In this document: one piece after another, positions 52,295 through 61,900 of the stretch | Layout: each line of letters begins with the position of its first letter | Position numbering within the stretch: the first letter of the stretch is position 1 | NCBI RefSeq assembly: GCF_030063195.1 | Contig: NZ_JASISS010000001.1 | Coordinates: forward strand, 186,001 to 250,000 | DNA length: 64,000 nucleotides | Direction of reading: 5' to 3' | From: Cryobacterium sp. PH31-AA6 | GTDB taxonomy: Bacteria > Actinomycetota > Actinomycetes > Actinomycetales > Microbacteriaceae | Translations under genes and position numbers: made by a program | The notes under the pieces: model-generated | Databases searched by the model: none | What the model was told of the DNA's origin: nothing | Seen by the model: the letters and a program-made list of their open reading frames with translations, nothing else

Positions 52295-53058
52295 CAGATC
52301 AGTTCCAGCGCGATCTCGATCATTCCGGTGAACGCGGTCTGTCGTTCCTGGGGGGTGGTCTTGGCGTTGGTGACGAGGTGGTCGCTCACAGTGAAGATGC
52401 CAAGCGCATCGACGGCCCCGGCCGCGGCGTTGGCGAACAAGCCTGCCGACTCCATCTCGGCGGCCAGGATGCCCATCTTCATCCACTTGCCCATGGCGTC
52501 GGGATCGGCGCCGTAGAACAGGTCGGAGGAGAGTACATTGCCCACGTGGGTGCGTTGACCGCGCTCGTCGGCGATCCGTTTGGCGTGCTCGAGCAGCCTG
52601 TACGACGACAGCGGCGCCCATGAACCGGGCAGGTCGAACTGCTGAAGGTAATTGGAGTCGGTCGACGCGCCCTGGGCGATAACCACGTCGTAGAGCTCCA
52701 TGTTCTCCTGCATGGCGCCGCAGCTGCCCACCCGGATCAGGTTCTTAACCCCAAAGAAGTGGATCAACTCATAGCTGTAGAGCGAGATGGAGGGGATGCC
52801 CATACCCGTACCCATCACGGACACGGGGCGCCCCCGGTACGTGCCCGTAAAACCCAACATGTTACGAACCTTGTTGAAGCAGCGGATGTCGTCGAAGTAG
52901 GTCTCGGCGATGAACTTCGCTCTCAGAGGGTCCCCCGGAAGGAGGATCGTCTCGGCGATGTCCACCCCCTTCGGATCGATGTGCGGCGTGCTGCGCGTGG
53001 GGGGATACAGACCCTTCGTCGTTGACTGTGATCCGACCCTCGTGGTGGTTGAACTCAT
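52294..53058 (-). CDS. deoD: DeoD, purine nucleoside phosphorylase
   Basis: A 254-residue hexameric-type purine nucleoside phosphorylase. TILLPGDPLRAKFIAETYFD binds phosphate, IRVGSCGAMQ and AAEMESAGLFANAA bind ribose and base, and FTVSDHLVT holds the catalytic Asp. ATG 53058 has AAGGAG 6 nt upstream. It opens the deo operon and is divergent from the GntR regulator gene, with operators between. Confidence 0.93.
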   Translation of the reverse strand: MSSTTTRVGSQSTTKGLYPPTRSTPHIDPKGVDIAETILLPGDPLRAKFIAETYFDDIRCFNKVRNMLGFTGTYRGRPVSVMGTGMGIPSISLYSYELIHFFGVKNLIRVGSCGAMQENMELYDVVIAQGASTDSNYLQQFDLPGSWAPLSSYRLLEHAKRIADERGQRTHVGNVLSSDLFYGADPDAMGKWMKMGILAAEMESAGLFANAAAGAVDALGIFTVSDHLVTNAKTTPQERQTAFTGMIEIALELI

Positions 53059-53083
53059 GTTGACTCCTTCGTCGATGCAGTAT

Positions 53084-53117
53084 GAGGTTATACCTCTCCG
53101 GTCACATATCAAATGTG
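53084..53117. promoter_or_regulatory. Operator region between deoD and the GntR regulator
   Basis: Two dyads: GAGGT-TAT-ACCTC at 53084-53096, and CACAT-atcaa-ATGTG at 53103-53117, both in the 87-bp divergent gap. The first resembles HutC-type GntR sites (GGT...ACC form). Likely binding sites for the regulator encoded at 53146. Confidence 0.6.
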
Positions 53118-53145
53118 GTACGTTCGGCGTTGACAAGGAGGTCTC

Positions 53146-53937
53146 GTGACGACCCGTTTGGAATCGCACCCGTTCTTGCACCAGCAGCTCCAGCTCGCCG
53201 TCGGCCAGCCGATTCGAGTCGCCGTCTACACGCGCCTCGCGGATGGAATCCGCTCCGGCGTGTTCCGGCTCGGCGAAATGCTACCGAGGGAAACGGAGCT
53301 CTCGGCGATGCTCGGCGTCAGCCGCACACCCGTACGCGAGGCGCTGATGCTCCTCGAAGAAGACGGGTTACTGGTCACCCGCCGCGGAGTTGGGCGATTC
53401 GTCACGGACTTCATCCCGCACGGCGGACTGGAGCAGCTGCGGCCATTTGAGATCGCCTTGGCCGACCCGAACATGACGTTGACTGTCCAGCCGGTGCGTT
53501 TCGAGTTGGAAGGGGTTACAGACTTCGTGGCCCACCGGCTCTCGCTCGACCCGGCTGCCAACGCCTGGATCCGCGAGAGCGTCTTGCTGCAGGATGGCGT
53601 TCCCGTTGCCACTGTTCAAGAGCATCTCCCCGCTGGGCGCTACCTTAGTGACGTGAGCGCGCGAATCGCATCCGAACTCCCGGAAATCGCCGCCGAGCCA
53701 CGGACCCTCCTCGCCTCCATGCAGGCCAACGGCCACGTCTTCACAAACGGCGTGTGCCAGATCGTCGCAACCGACGCTGGCCCCACGCGAGCGAAACTGC
53801 TGAACATAGGGCCGTCAGCGGCGGTCCTCATCCTCACCCAGACAGCGGAGCACGGCGGAGTTCCCATCTACGCCGCAAAATGTGTCGTCGCGCCCGGTCA
53901 CGGGTCGCTCTCGGTAAGGCAACATAACCCTAACTAG
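53146..53937 (+). CDS. GntR-family (HutC/UTRA) transcription regulator of the deo genes
   Basis: A 263-residue regulator. The winged helix is at residues about 25-90 (YTRLADGIRSGVFRLGEMLP, then ETELSAMLGVSRTPVREALM), and the UTRA effector domain occupies 110-255 (AWIRESVLLQDGVPVATVQE, VLILTQTAEHGGVPIYAAKC). GTG 53146 with AAGGAGG 5 nt upstream. It probably represses the divergent deo operon until a nucleoside-derived ligand binds. Confidence 0.86.
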   Translation: MTTRLESHPFLHQQLQLAVGQPIRVAVYTRLADGIRSGVFRLGEMLPRETELSAMLGVSRTPVREALMLLEEDGLLVTRRGVGRFVTDFIPHGGLEQLRPFEIALADPNMTLTVQPVRFELEGVTDFVAHRLSLDPAANAWIRESVLLQDGVPVATVQEHLPAGRYLSDVSARIASELPEIAAEPRTLLASMQANGHVFTNGVCQIVATDAGPTRAKLLNIGPSAAVLILTQTAEHGGVPIYAAKCVVAPGHGSLSVRQHNPN

Positions 53938-53982
53938 AGGCACTTCGGCGGGGGCAGGCTGAGGCGGCGTCGGCGCCGGCGG

Positions 53983-54675
53983 TCAGTACGCGCCGGTCAG
54001 GACCGGTGTGGCACCGCTGAGTAGTGCTGCGCTGCCGGAGACGCCGAGGCGGGTCGCCCCGGCCTCGATCATGGCGAGGGCGTCGTCGTAGCTGCGCACG
54101 CCGCCCGACGCCTTTACCTGGGCTCGGTCGCCCACGGTTCGCTTCATCAGGCGCACGGCGTGCACGGTTGCCCCGCCGGCCGGGTGGAAACCGGTGGAGG
54201 TCTTGACGAAGTCGGCGCCCGCGGCCACGGCGGCCTGGCAGACGGCGACGATCTCGGCATCCGTCAACGCGGCAGATTCGATGATGACCTTGAGTACCTT
54301 GGGTGCCGGGATGCTCGCGCGCACGGCGGCGATGTCGGCCTGCACGTCGTCGAAGCGGCCGGCCTCGGCCGCACCGATGTCGATGACCATGTCGATCTCG
54401 TCGGCGCCCTGCTCGATGGCGAGCGCGGCCTCTGCGGCCTTGATGACGCTGTGGTGCTTGCCGCTGGGGAAGCCGCAGACGACCGCGACCTTGAGGTCGG
54501 CGTCGGCGGGGATCGTGAGCGGCAGCATCGACGGCGAGACGCAGACGGAGTAGGTGCCGAGCCTGATGGCCTCGGCAACCAGGGCCGCCACGTCGGCGGT
54601 TGTGGCCCCAGGCGTGAGCAGGGTGTGGTCGATCTGGCGGGCGACGCTGGCGGCGTCAGGGGAGAGGGAGGTCAT
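53983..54675 (-). CDS. deoC: DeoC, deoxyribose-phosphate aldolase (copy 2)
   Basis: A 230-residue aldolase nearly identical to copy 1, with the same KTSTGF and VKASGGVR active-site lysines. Differences are concentrated at the N-terminus and a few scattered positions (for example IEQGADEI for IAQGADEI). The ATG overlaps the stop of a gene fragment upstream (ATGA). Both copies read leftwards, forming a direct repeat around the regulator-deoD-transporter segment. Confidence 0.93.
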   Translation of the reverse strand: MTSLSPDAASVARQIDHTLLTPGATTADVAALVAEAIRLGTYSVCVSPSMLPLTIPADADLKVAVVCGFPSGKHHSVIKAAEAALAIEQGADEIDMVIDIGAAEAGRFDDVQADIAAVRASIPAPKVLKVIIESAALTDAEIVAVCQAAVAAGADFVKTSTGFHPAGGATVHAVRLMKRTVGDRAQVKASGGVRSYDDALAMIEAGATRLGVSGSAALLSGATPVLTGAY

Positions 54676-54979
54676 GAGGTGCGTCCTTGGTTGGTGATGA
54701 GTTCGAGGGTGCCCGGCGGCGGCGTGGCGGCGAGGGCGATGTGCGCGGCGGCGTTGACGCATCGAGGTGGATGCCGCGGCGGCGCGATAGCTCGGGGCCG
54801 ACGGCGGACTCGGCAGATTCTTCACCGGGCGCCACGCGCCCGTCCAGTCCCCACCAACGATACCAAGCGTGGCTGTGGCTTGCCTCCACTGCTCGGCGGG
54901 CACGGAGGGTGGCGGGCAGTCCCGGGTCGCGGCGCTCCAGCTTCGAATGCGGGCTCGACGCCGTGCGTGCGCTCGTCAC
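54672..54979 (-). pseudogene. Unidentified gene remnant upstream of deoC copy 2
   Basis: Two coding-like pieces in different frames: [20 protein letters not shown] to RRRGIHLD, then after a one-base shift [20 protein letters not shown] to the TGA at 54672 that overlaps the deoC start. The junction and tight overlap suggest a frameshifted gene once coupled to deoC. I cannot name the family. The rest of 54980-55112 shows nothing clear. Confidence 0.35.
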
Positions 54980-55112
54980 CCGGCAGAAGGCGGCAGCACC
55001 CCTGAGACTTCGTGTTTCTCGGCGCGGAATACCGCCGACCCCTGCAAATGCGAGATTCCTGCGGATAATCTGGAGCGCGTGAGGTACTTGTATCTCAAGG
55101 AGGTGCGTTCAC

Positions 55113-55403
55113 GTGGCCATTTCAGTACGACTGACTCCCGAGGATGAACAACGTCTCGAGCAGCTCGCGGCGCGCACGGGGCGCTCGAAGAGCTTTTACG
55201 TTCGCGAAGCGATCCACGAGCATCTCGATGACCTGGAAGAACGGTGTTGGGCCGATCGGGTCATTCGTGGGTGGGAGGAATCCGGAAAGGAAAGCAGGCC
55301 TGCGGATGAGTTGTGGGCTGAACTCGGGCTAAGAGTCGCTGGCGATTGGAAACCACGGCGGAGTTCGATCGCGCGGCCCGAAAACTCGACAGATCAGCGC
55401 TGA
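55113..55403 (+). CDS. Ribbon-helix-helix (RelB/CopG-type) antitoxin, read through its lost stop
   Basis: The first 72 residues form a ribbon-helix-helix antitoxin (AISVRLTPEDEQRLEQLAAR, then TGRSKSFYVREAIHEHLDDL) ending ELWAELGL. Family members usually end here. CTAAGA at 55329-55334 appears to have been CTATGA: a T-to-A change at 55332 removed the stop, so the frame runs on for 24 codons inside the toxin gene. GTG 55113 has GGAGG upstream. Confidence 0.8.
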   Translation: MAISVRLTPEDEQRLEQLAARTGRSKSFYVREAIHEHLDDLEERCWADRVIRGWEESGKESRPADELWAELGLRVAGDWKPRRSSIARPENSTDQR

Positions 55404-55603
55404 TTCGGGTGAAGAAATACCTGGACGGTTTGCTGGACCTGGATGACCCCGGTGAGGGCGGGCGTCGCCTGACCGGAGGCCTCTCAGGCTAGTCGCGCTT
55501 CCGTATTGGCGACTATCGCTTGATCGTCGAGATTCACGACGACGTACTGGTTCTAATTGCCGTCGGACTGGGGCACCGGTCCGAAATCTATCGCAAGGGT
55601 TAG
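55331..55603 (+). pseudogene. RelE-family toxin, start codon lost and amber in frame
   Basis: The frame reads (K)SRWRLETTAEFDRAARKLDR, then LDGLLDLDDPGEGGRRLTGG, an amber TAG at 55490-55492, and SRFRIGDYRLIVEIHDDVLV to HRSEIYRKG. The amber sits where RelE proteins usually have Trp in GLWxYRIGDYR. The first codon is AAG where ATG is expected, from the same T-to-A change that removed the antitoxin stop. The toxin is therefore doubly inactivated. Confidence 0.85.
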
Positions 55604-55612
55604 GAAGCGGCC

Positions 55613-55987
55613 TTAGGGCAGGTCGACGATCTGCTGGCCGAGCGGCATCAGCGCCACGGGGATGAGCTTGAAGTTGGCGATTCCGAACGGGATGCCGATG
55701 ATCGTGATGCAGAGCGCGATGCCCGAGACGAGATGGCCCAGGGCGATCCACCAGCCCGCCAGCAGCACCCAGACGACGTTGCCGAGGAACGACCCGACGC
55801 CCGCGTTCGGCGAGGCCACCACGGTCTTGCCGAACGGCCAGAGCGCGTAGACGCCGATGCGTGCCGCCGCGATTCCCCAGGGGATGGTGATGATGAGCAC
55901 GAACATGATGAGCGCCGCCAGCATGTAGCCGAGGAACAGCCAGACCCCCGAGAGCACGAGCCAAATGACGTTGAGGAGGGTTTTCAT
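55613..55987 (-). CDS. YccF-domain inner membrane protein
   Basis: A 124-residue protein with two YccF repeats, each with a hydrophobic hairpin: LLNVIWLVLSGVWLFLGYML with IITIPWGIAAARIGVYALWP, and GNVVWVLLAGWWIALGHLVS with ITIIGIPFGIANFKLIPVAL. Function is unknown in the family. Monocistronic, 10 bp after the dead toxin gene. Confidence 0.88.
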   Translation of the reverse strand: MKTLLNVIWLVLSGVWLFLGYMLAALIMFVLIITIPWGIAAARIGVYALWPFGKTVVASPNAGVGSFLGNVVWVLLAGWWIALGHLVSGIALCITIIGIPFGIANFKLIPVALMPLGQQIVDLP

Positions 55988-56137
55988 GATGGTGTCATTC
56001 TCTCAGATCGCGTTCATGACCCGCCGAGGCGCTCGTCGATGTCCGTGGAATGCTGCATGATGAATTGGGGTACGTTGCACAGGTCGTGATGTGTTCAGTC
56101 GCTCTCAACGCTGTCGAGTCAAGGGGAGGCAAACACC

Positions 56138-57778
56138 GTGTCCACAGAAGGCCACGCCGCAGCATCCTTCAGCGTGTTCAGCCACCTGAACGCGCAGAAC
56201 AGCGACGCCTATCGGCGAGTGCTCAGCACCTTTGTGACCGCCAAGGAGCGGTTCCAGGTGCACCTACGCCCCGACGACGTGCTCAGCCAACTGCGGCGCG
56301 ATTCCGCGGCAAGCGATGTCCTCGCGTCGGCAGCGGATGCTTTTCGCCCGGCCGACGACCTCACGATCGAGGCCGTGACCGCAGCCCTCGATTCTCTGGT
56401 CGACTGGGGCAACCTGCAGGCGTCCCCCGATACCGGGCGGGTCGTGCAGGTAGAGGATTTCTACCGCAAACGCCATCTCTTCCAGCTCAGCCAGGCCGGC
56501 GAGGCCGCTGAAGATGCCCTCGAACGATTCGAGGAGATCCTCGGCCGGCACGGGGCGCTGCAGAGCGTCGCCCTCGAAGACATCGCGGTGACCCTGCACC
56601 AATTCGTGACGCTGATCGGAGCCGAGGACCTCGACCTCGGCCTGCTGCACCAGACCCTGGCCGCGCTCACCGTACGGTTCACCGAGCTCGCCGACAACGC
56701 GAGCGCGTTCATGGCGTCGCTGCAGCGCACCATCGACCTCACCGACTCCGATGAAGAGGCCTTCGTGGCCTACAAATCCCGGCTGGTCGACTACCTTGAA
56801 CGCTTTATCCAGGACCTCACCGTGCGGGGCCCGCAGATCGCGAAACTGCTGGACGGAGCCGACAGCAGCTCGGTCGACCGCGCCCTCCACGCCCTGGCCG
56901 GCCGCGACGCGAGCGCCGAAGCGCCCGATCCGGATGACCCCGAGTCTCTGGCCGAGGCGGCGCGGCACTACGCCGCCTGGACGAACCGCTGGGAGGGCCT
57001 GCGATCCTGGTTCCTCTCCAGCGGCGGCCGGGACAGCCAGGCGAAGCTGCTGCGGATGGCGGCCCTCGCCGCAATTCCGGCGCTGCTTGATGCCGTGCGG
57101 GCCGTCAATGCCCGCCGCTCGGGCCGCTCCGACCGGTCCACCGATTACCTGCGCCTCGCCCAGTGGTTCCAGGAGGCGCCCGACGATAGCGACCGGCACC
57201 GACTCGCGCGGGCGGCGTTCGGTCTCTACTCCGCCCGGCATCTCACTGTTGACTCCGCAACCTGGCAGCACTGGACCGACAACGCCGCACTCGTGGGCGC
57301 ACCCTGGGCGGATGCGCCCGCCATCGAGATCTCGCCGCAGCTGCGTCGAACGGGCAGTTACGAACGCAAAGGCCGCCCGAACCAGGTCATCGACCGGTCG
57401 AATGCCCGTGCCCTGATCGCGCTCCAAATGCGGGAACAGGCCGAGCAGATCGCCGCCGCCCGGAAGCGACTCGCTACCGACGGCACCGTCGAGTTGCGCG
57501 CGATCGCCGGGCTCGACAGCACGGCGTTCGGACTGTTCCTCACTCTGCTCGGAGATGCGCTCGTGGCCCGACCGCGGGGCGGCGGGCCGGTTCGAACCGC
57601 CTCGAGCGACGGCACCATGAGCATCGAACTGACCGAGCTGCCGGATGCAGCCTTCGTTGCTCTCGAGACCGAACGTGGCACGCTCTGGGGGCCTGACCAC
57701 CTTGTGCGGATCACGGATCTGATGGTGGACGAAGCCGACGAGCCGATTGCCCAGAACGTCTTCGTGGAGGTTTCGTGA
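56138..57778 (+). CDS. jetA: JetA, Wadjet type II (DUF2397/TIGR02677)
   Basis: A 546-residue protein of the DUF2397/TIGR02677 family: FSVFSHLNAQNSDAYRRVLS at the start, WGNLQASPDTGRVVQVEDFY and RKRHLFQLSQAGEAAEDALE are family segments. In Wadjet it is the kleisin-like subunit of the SMC complex that detects and helps cut circular plasmid DNA. GTG 56138 has AGGGGAGG upstream. First gene of jetABCD, all joined by 4-bp GTGA overlaps. Confidence 0.92.
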   Translation: MSTEGHAAASFSVFSHLNAQNSDAYRRVLSTFVTAKERFQVHLRPDDVLSQLRRDSAASDVLASAADAFRPADDLTIEAVTAALDSLVDWGNLQASPDTGRVVQVEDFYRKRHLFQLSQAGEAAEDALERFEEILGRHGALQSVALEDIAVTLHQFVTLIGAEDLDLGLLHQTLAALTVRFTELADNASAFMASLQRTIDLTDSDEEAFVAYKSRLVDYLERFIQDLTVRGPQIAKLLDGADSSSVDRALHALAGRDASAEAPDPDDPESLAEAARHYAAWTNRWEGLRSWFLSSGGRDSQAKLLRMAALAAIPALLDAVRAVNARRSGRSDRSTDYLRLAQWFQEAPDDSDRHRLARAAFGLYSARHLTVDSATWQHWTDNAALVGAPWADAPAIEISPQLRRTGSYERKGRPNQVIDRSNARALIALQMREQAEQIAAARKRLATDGTVELRAIAGLDSTAFGLFLTLLGDALVARPRGGGPVRTASSDGTMSIELTELPDAAFVALETERGTLWGPDHLVRITDLMVDEADEPIAQNVFVEVS

Positions 57779-58941
57779 GCGTCTCCGCGGTTGACGACAA
57801 GCAGAGGGCCGCACGCCTTCTGTTGCGTACCCCTCTGATTCGCTCAGCCGATGAGGAGCGCTACCGCCTGGTCCGGCGACACGCGGGTGACCTGGCGGAG
57901 TGGTTCGAGATCAATACCGGCTGGGCGCTGCACGTGGACAGTGAAGTGGTGCGACTCGAACGCGAGCCGGCATCCGTGACGGATGCGACGCATCCGTTTG
58001 CCGCCCGGCGCGGAGGCGCGCCGTTTTCGCGCCGCCGCTACGTGTTGTTGATGCTCAGCCTGTCGGTGCTCGAACGCAGCGACAGTCAGATAGCCCTGGG
58101 TCGTCTCGCCGAGCAGGTGATGGTGGTTGCGACGGCTCCCGAGCTCGCGGGCGCGGGCTTCGTCTTCGAGCTGGCCAGCCGCGAAGAGCGCAGCGATCTC
58201 GTGGCCGCGGTACAGCTTCTCCTGGAGTGGGGCGTGCTCGCCCGGGTGGCCGGCGACGAAGCGGACTTCGTTCAGAACACCGGCGACGCTCTCTACGACG
58301 TGTCCCGCCGGGTGCTCTCCGAACTGCTCGTCACCCGGCGCGGGCCGTCGACCGTCGCGGCGACGACCCTGAACGAGCGAATGACGGCGATGCGTGACCG
58401 AGGAACCGCCCCGACCGCAGACCTGCGCAACCTTCGCCTGCGACACAGTCTCACCCGCCGACTACTCGACGACCCGGTGCTCTACCTCGACGAGCTCGAC
58501 GACGACGAGACCGCCTACCTGCGCAGCCAGCGCTCACTGATCTGCCGTCGCATAACTGAGTTCACCGGTCTCGTCGCCGAGATCCGTCTCGAGGGAATCG
58601 CTATGGTCGACTTCGACGACGATTTCAGCGACGTGCGGATGCCGGAGAAAGGCACCGAAGGGCACGTCACCCTCCTGCTGGCCGAGTTTCTGGCCCGATG
58701 CGGGCAGCCGGAAATCGCCTTCGACGCCCTCGTCGCGCATGTGCGTGCACTCGCCCCCGACTACGCCAAATACTGGCGGAAGGGTGCCGACGAGGACGCG
58801 GTCGACCTGGTCGAGACCGCACTCGGCCGACTTCTGGCCCTCCGGCTCGTCGTTCGGAACGGGGACAGCATCCGCATCCTGCCCGCGCTCGCCCGATATG
58901 CCCTCGCTACACCGACGATCATTGGAGCTCGACAGTCGTGA
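57775..58941 (+). CDS. jetB: JetB, Wadjet type II (DUF2398/TIGR02678)
   Basis: A 388-residue protein of the DUF2398/TIGR02678 family: RAARLLLRTPLIRSADEERY at the start and RRYVLLMLSLSVLERSDSQI are typical; ALAPDYAKYWRKGADEDAVD lies near the end. It corresponds to the kite-like (MukE-type) winged-helix subunit binding JetA. GTG overlaps the jetA stop. Confidence 0.9.
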   Translation: MSVSAVDDKQRAARLLLRTPLIRSADEERYRLVRRHAGDLAEWFEINTGWALHVDSEVVRLEREPASVTDATHPFAARRGGAPFSRRRYVLLMLSLSVLERSDSQIALGRLAEQVMVVATAPELAGAGFVFELASREERSDLVAAVQLLLEWGVLARVAGDEADFVQNTGDALYDVSRRVLSELLVTRRGPSTVAATTLNERMTAMRDRGTAPTADLRNLRLRHSLTRRLLDDPVLYLDELDDDETAYLRSQRSLICRRITEFTGLVAEIRLEGIAMVDFDDDFSDVRMPEKGTEGHVTLLLAEFLARCGQPEIAFDALVAHVRALAPDYAKYWRKGADEDAVDLVETALGRLLALRLVVRNGDSIRILPALARYALATPTIIGARQS

Positions 58942-61900
58942 CCCTCGACATCGTTTCATCCCATAGTGCCCGTCAGAGCAGCGCTGAGCATCTGCCGGTC
59001 CCGACGAGTGGGCGCTGGCAGCCCCAGCGGCTGGGCCTCGTCGACCTGTTCTACTACGACAACGAGGAGTTCCCTTTCGTCGACGGCCGGCTGCTGCTGC
59101 GGGGCAACAACGGAGCGGGCAAGTCCAAGGTGCTCGCGCTGACCTTGCCATTCCTCCTCGACGGCGACCTGTCGCCGCAACGGGTCGAACCTGACGGTGA
59201 CCGGCAGAAGCGCATGGACTGGAACCTGCTCCTGGGCGACGAACATCCAAACAGCGAACGGCTCGGCTACAGCTGGCTCGAGTTCGGCCGCATCGACGAA
59301 GCCGGGCAGCCGCGGTTCGTCACGATCGGCGCCGGTCTGAAGGCCGCGCGGGGCCGGGGTGTGACCCGGCACTGGTTCTTCGTGACCGAGGAGCGTGTGG
59401 GCGACACTCTCGACCTGATCGACGCGAGCCGGCTCGCGCTTGGGCGTGAGCGACTCGCCGAGGCCCTTGGCGACACCGGGCGGGTCTACGACACGAAGGG
59501 CGAGTACCGGCAGGCCGTGGACGCGAAGCTTTTCGGCCTCGGCGAGCGACGCTACGCGGAACTGATCGAGCTGCTGCTGCAGATCCGTGCCCCCCAGCTG
59601 TCCAAGAAACCGAGCGAGGCCGCACTCTCTGAGGCGCTGACCCGCGCCCTGACCCCGGTCAGCGACGACGTCATCAAGTCCGTCGCCGACGGTCTGCGTT
59701 CGCTCGACGAGGAACGCGACGAGGTGCAGCAGCTCGCCGCCGCCCAGAAGGCGGTGCACGGATTCCTGCAGCACTACCGTGGCTACGCGCAGGTGATGCT
59801 GAAACGGCAGGCCGTGGGCCCGCGACGTGAACAATCCGAGCATGACCGGTTCGGGCGCGCGATCCTCGAGGTGAACGCGGAACTCGAGCGTCTCCGGGGC
59901 TCCCTCGCCGCGGTCAGCGCGGCCAGCGGCGAGCTCCGTATCGAGCACAGCGCCCTCGAGGCCGAGCAGGAGGCGCTGCGCGACAGCGTGCACGCTGAGA
60001 GCGAGCGCCTGCTTGAGCTGGCGGATGCCGCAGCTCTGGCGGCAGGAGAACGCTCGGATTCCGCCAAGGCGGGTCTGGATCGCGCCACGTCCGCGCTGGG
60101 CGTTGTCGAGACCGAGGCCGTGGAGGACCGCACCGCGGTCACAGTAGGCGAGGTCCGGTTGCGCGAGGCGAGTTCCGCGGCGATCGCGGCCGCCGTCGGC
60201 GCCGGGATCGTGCACGGCCCGCTGTCCGTGCAGCCCCTTCCCGACGATGGCTTCGAGGCCGGGCTCGTTCACGAACGCACCGAGACGGCTGCCCGCGTGA
60301 CCCGCCTACGCGAGTCGCTCGAGCGGGTCTCCGCGCTGATCGCTGTGCTGGAACAGTCGGAGGCGCGGGGCAGCGCGGCGGCCCAGCGCGAGGCCGAAAC
60401 CGAGACACGCCTCGCTGAGGCGATCGACGACCGTGCCGTCACCGATGCCGAGGTCGAGATCGTCGTCGACGCCTACATCTCGGAGGTCGAGATCGTCCTG
60501 GCCGGGCTCACCGAACTCGCCGTCTCGGACGACGCGTTCGGTCGGTTCACCGACTGGGTGCGCCCCCGCACGGCCGAGAACCCGGCCAGTGTCGCCCTGC
60601 GGCAGGATGCGCAGCGTCTGCAGGCCGAGCTGGAACGGCAGCGTGCCGTTGCGCGGCACCGTCTGGGCGAACTCGCGACCCGTCGTGATGCGCTGAGCGC
60701 GGAGATCGCCGGGCTCGAGCAGGGGCAGTCGGTCGAGCCGACCCTGCCCCATACCCGTGGCATCGCACCCAAGGGGTCGATTCCGCTCTGGCGCGCGGTG
60801 AGCTTCCGCGATGAGGTCAGCGCCGGGCACCGGGCCGGTCTTGAGGCGGCGCTCGAGGGCAGCGGGCTGCTCACTGCGCTGGTGTTGCCTGACGGGGATG
60901 TGCGCCAACCCGGCGACGGACAGCTGTTGTTGCGCGGGTCGCGTGACGCGGCATCCGCTCGCACGCTGGCGTCGGTGCTCATGGCAGAGCCGCCGGCGGG
61001 GTGCCTTGTGACGGCGGAGACCATCGAAGCGGTGCTGCGAGGCATCTCCGTTGTCGACGGTGCTGCTGGGAATGAGTCTGAAGGTGACTCCTCGTCGGTG
61101 TGGGTGGGGCTCACCGGGCGGTATCGCCTGGGTTCCGCGCTCGGAGCCTGGTCGGTCGACACGGCGCGGTTTGTCGGCGAGAGCGCCCGGGAAGCGGCCA
61201 GAGCACGCCGGTTGCACGAGGCTCAAGCAGAAATCGACTCGATCTCCGCCGAGCAACGCGATCTCAACACCGACCTCGAGCGGATCGCTGCCCGGGCCGC
61301 GGTCGTGGAGCGCGAGCAGGCCTCGGTGCCGCATCCGACGGCGCTCGAGGCTGCGGATCGGGCCGCCGTGAGGGCCGCCGACCACGTCGTCCAACGCACG
61401 ATCGAACGAGAAGAGGCGCGCGGCCGGACCGCCGTAGCACAGCGAGAACTCTCCGAGGCCACGGCCGAACTGGCCGAGGATGCCACGACGCTCAGACTTC
61501 CCACGGATCCTGATGCGATCCGCGGGCTCAGCACAGCGCTGTCCGAATACGAACGACGCGTCGAGGTGCGGTGGAACGAAGCCGAGCGGTGGGTGTCCGC
61601 GGTGCGACTGCTGGTGCGTGCCGAGGCTCGGCTCGCCGACTCCCTCGTCGAACGGGACCGTATCGCAGCCGAACGCGAAGCTGCCGACGCCGAACACACT
61701 CGCAGCCGCAGCTACCTCGAGACACTCCGCGGGCAACTCGGTGCCGACGTGCAGGGCTACCGTGAGCGGGTGGCCTCGGCGGTCGCGAGACTGAAAACGA
61801 TCAGTGCCGAGCTGCGTCGCCTCGGCGAGAACGCACGACGGGACGGCGAGAAGCAGGCCGGTCTCGGGGAGCGGCTGCGCGGAATTCGTGCAGACCAGGA

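Noticed and set aside
53984..54675. Frames on the plus strand opposite deoC copy 2
   Set aside because: The same shadows occur opposite deoC copy 1, showing they follow from the deoC sequence itself.
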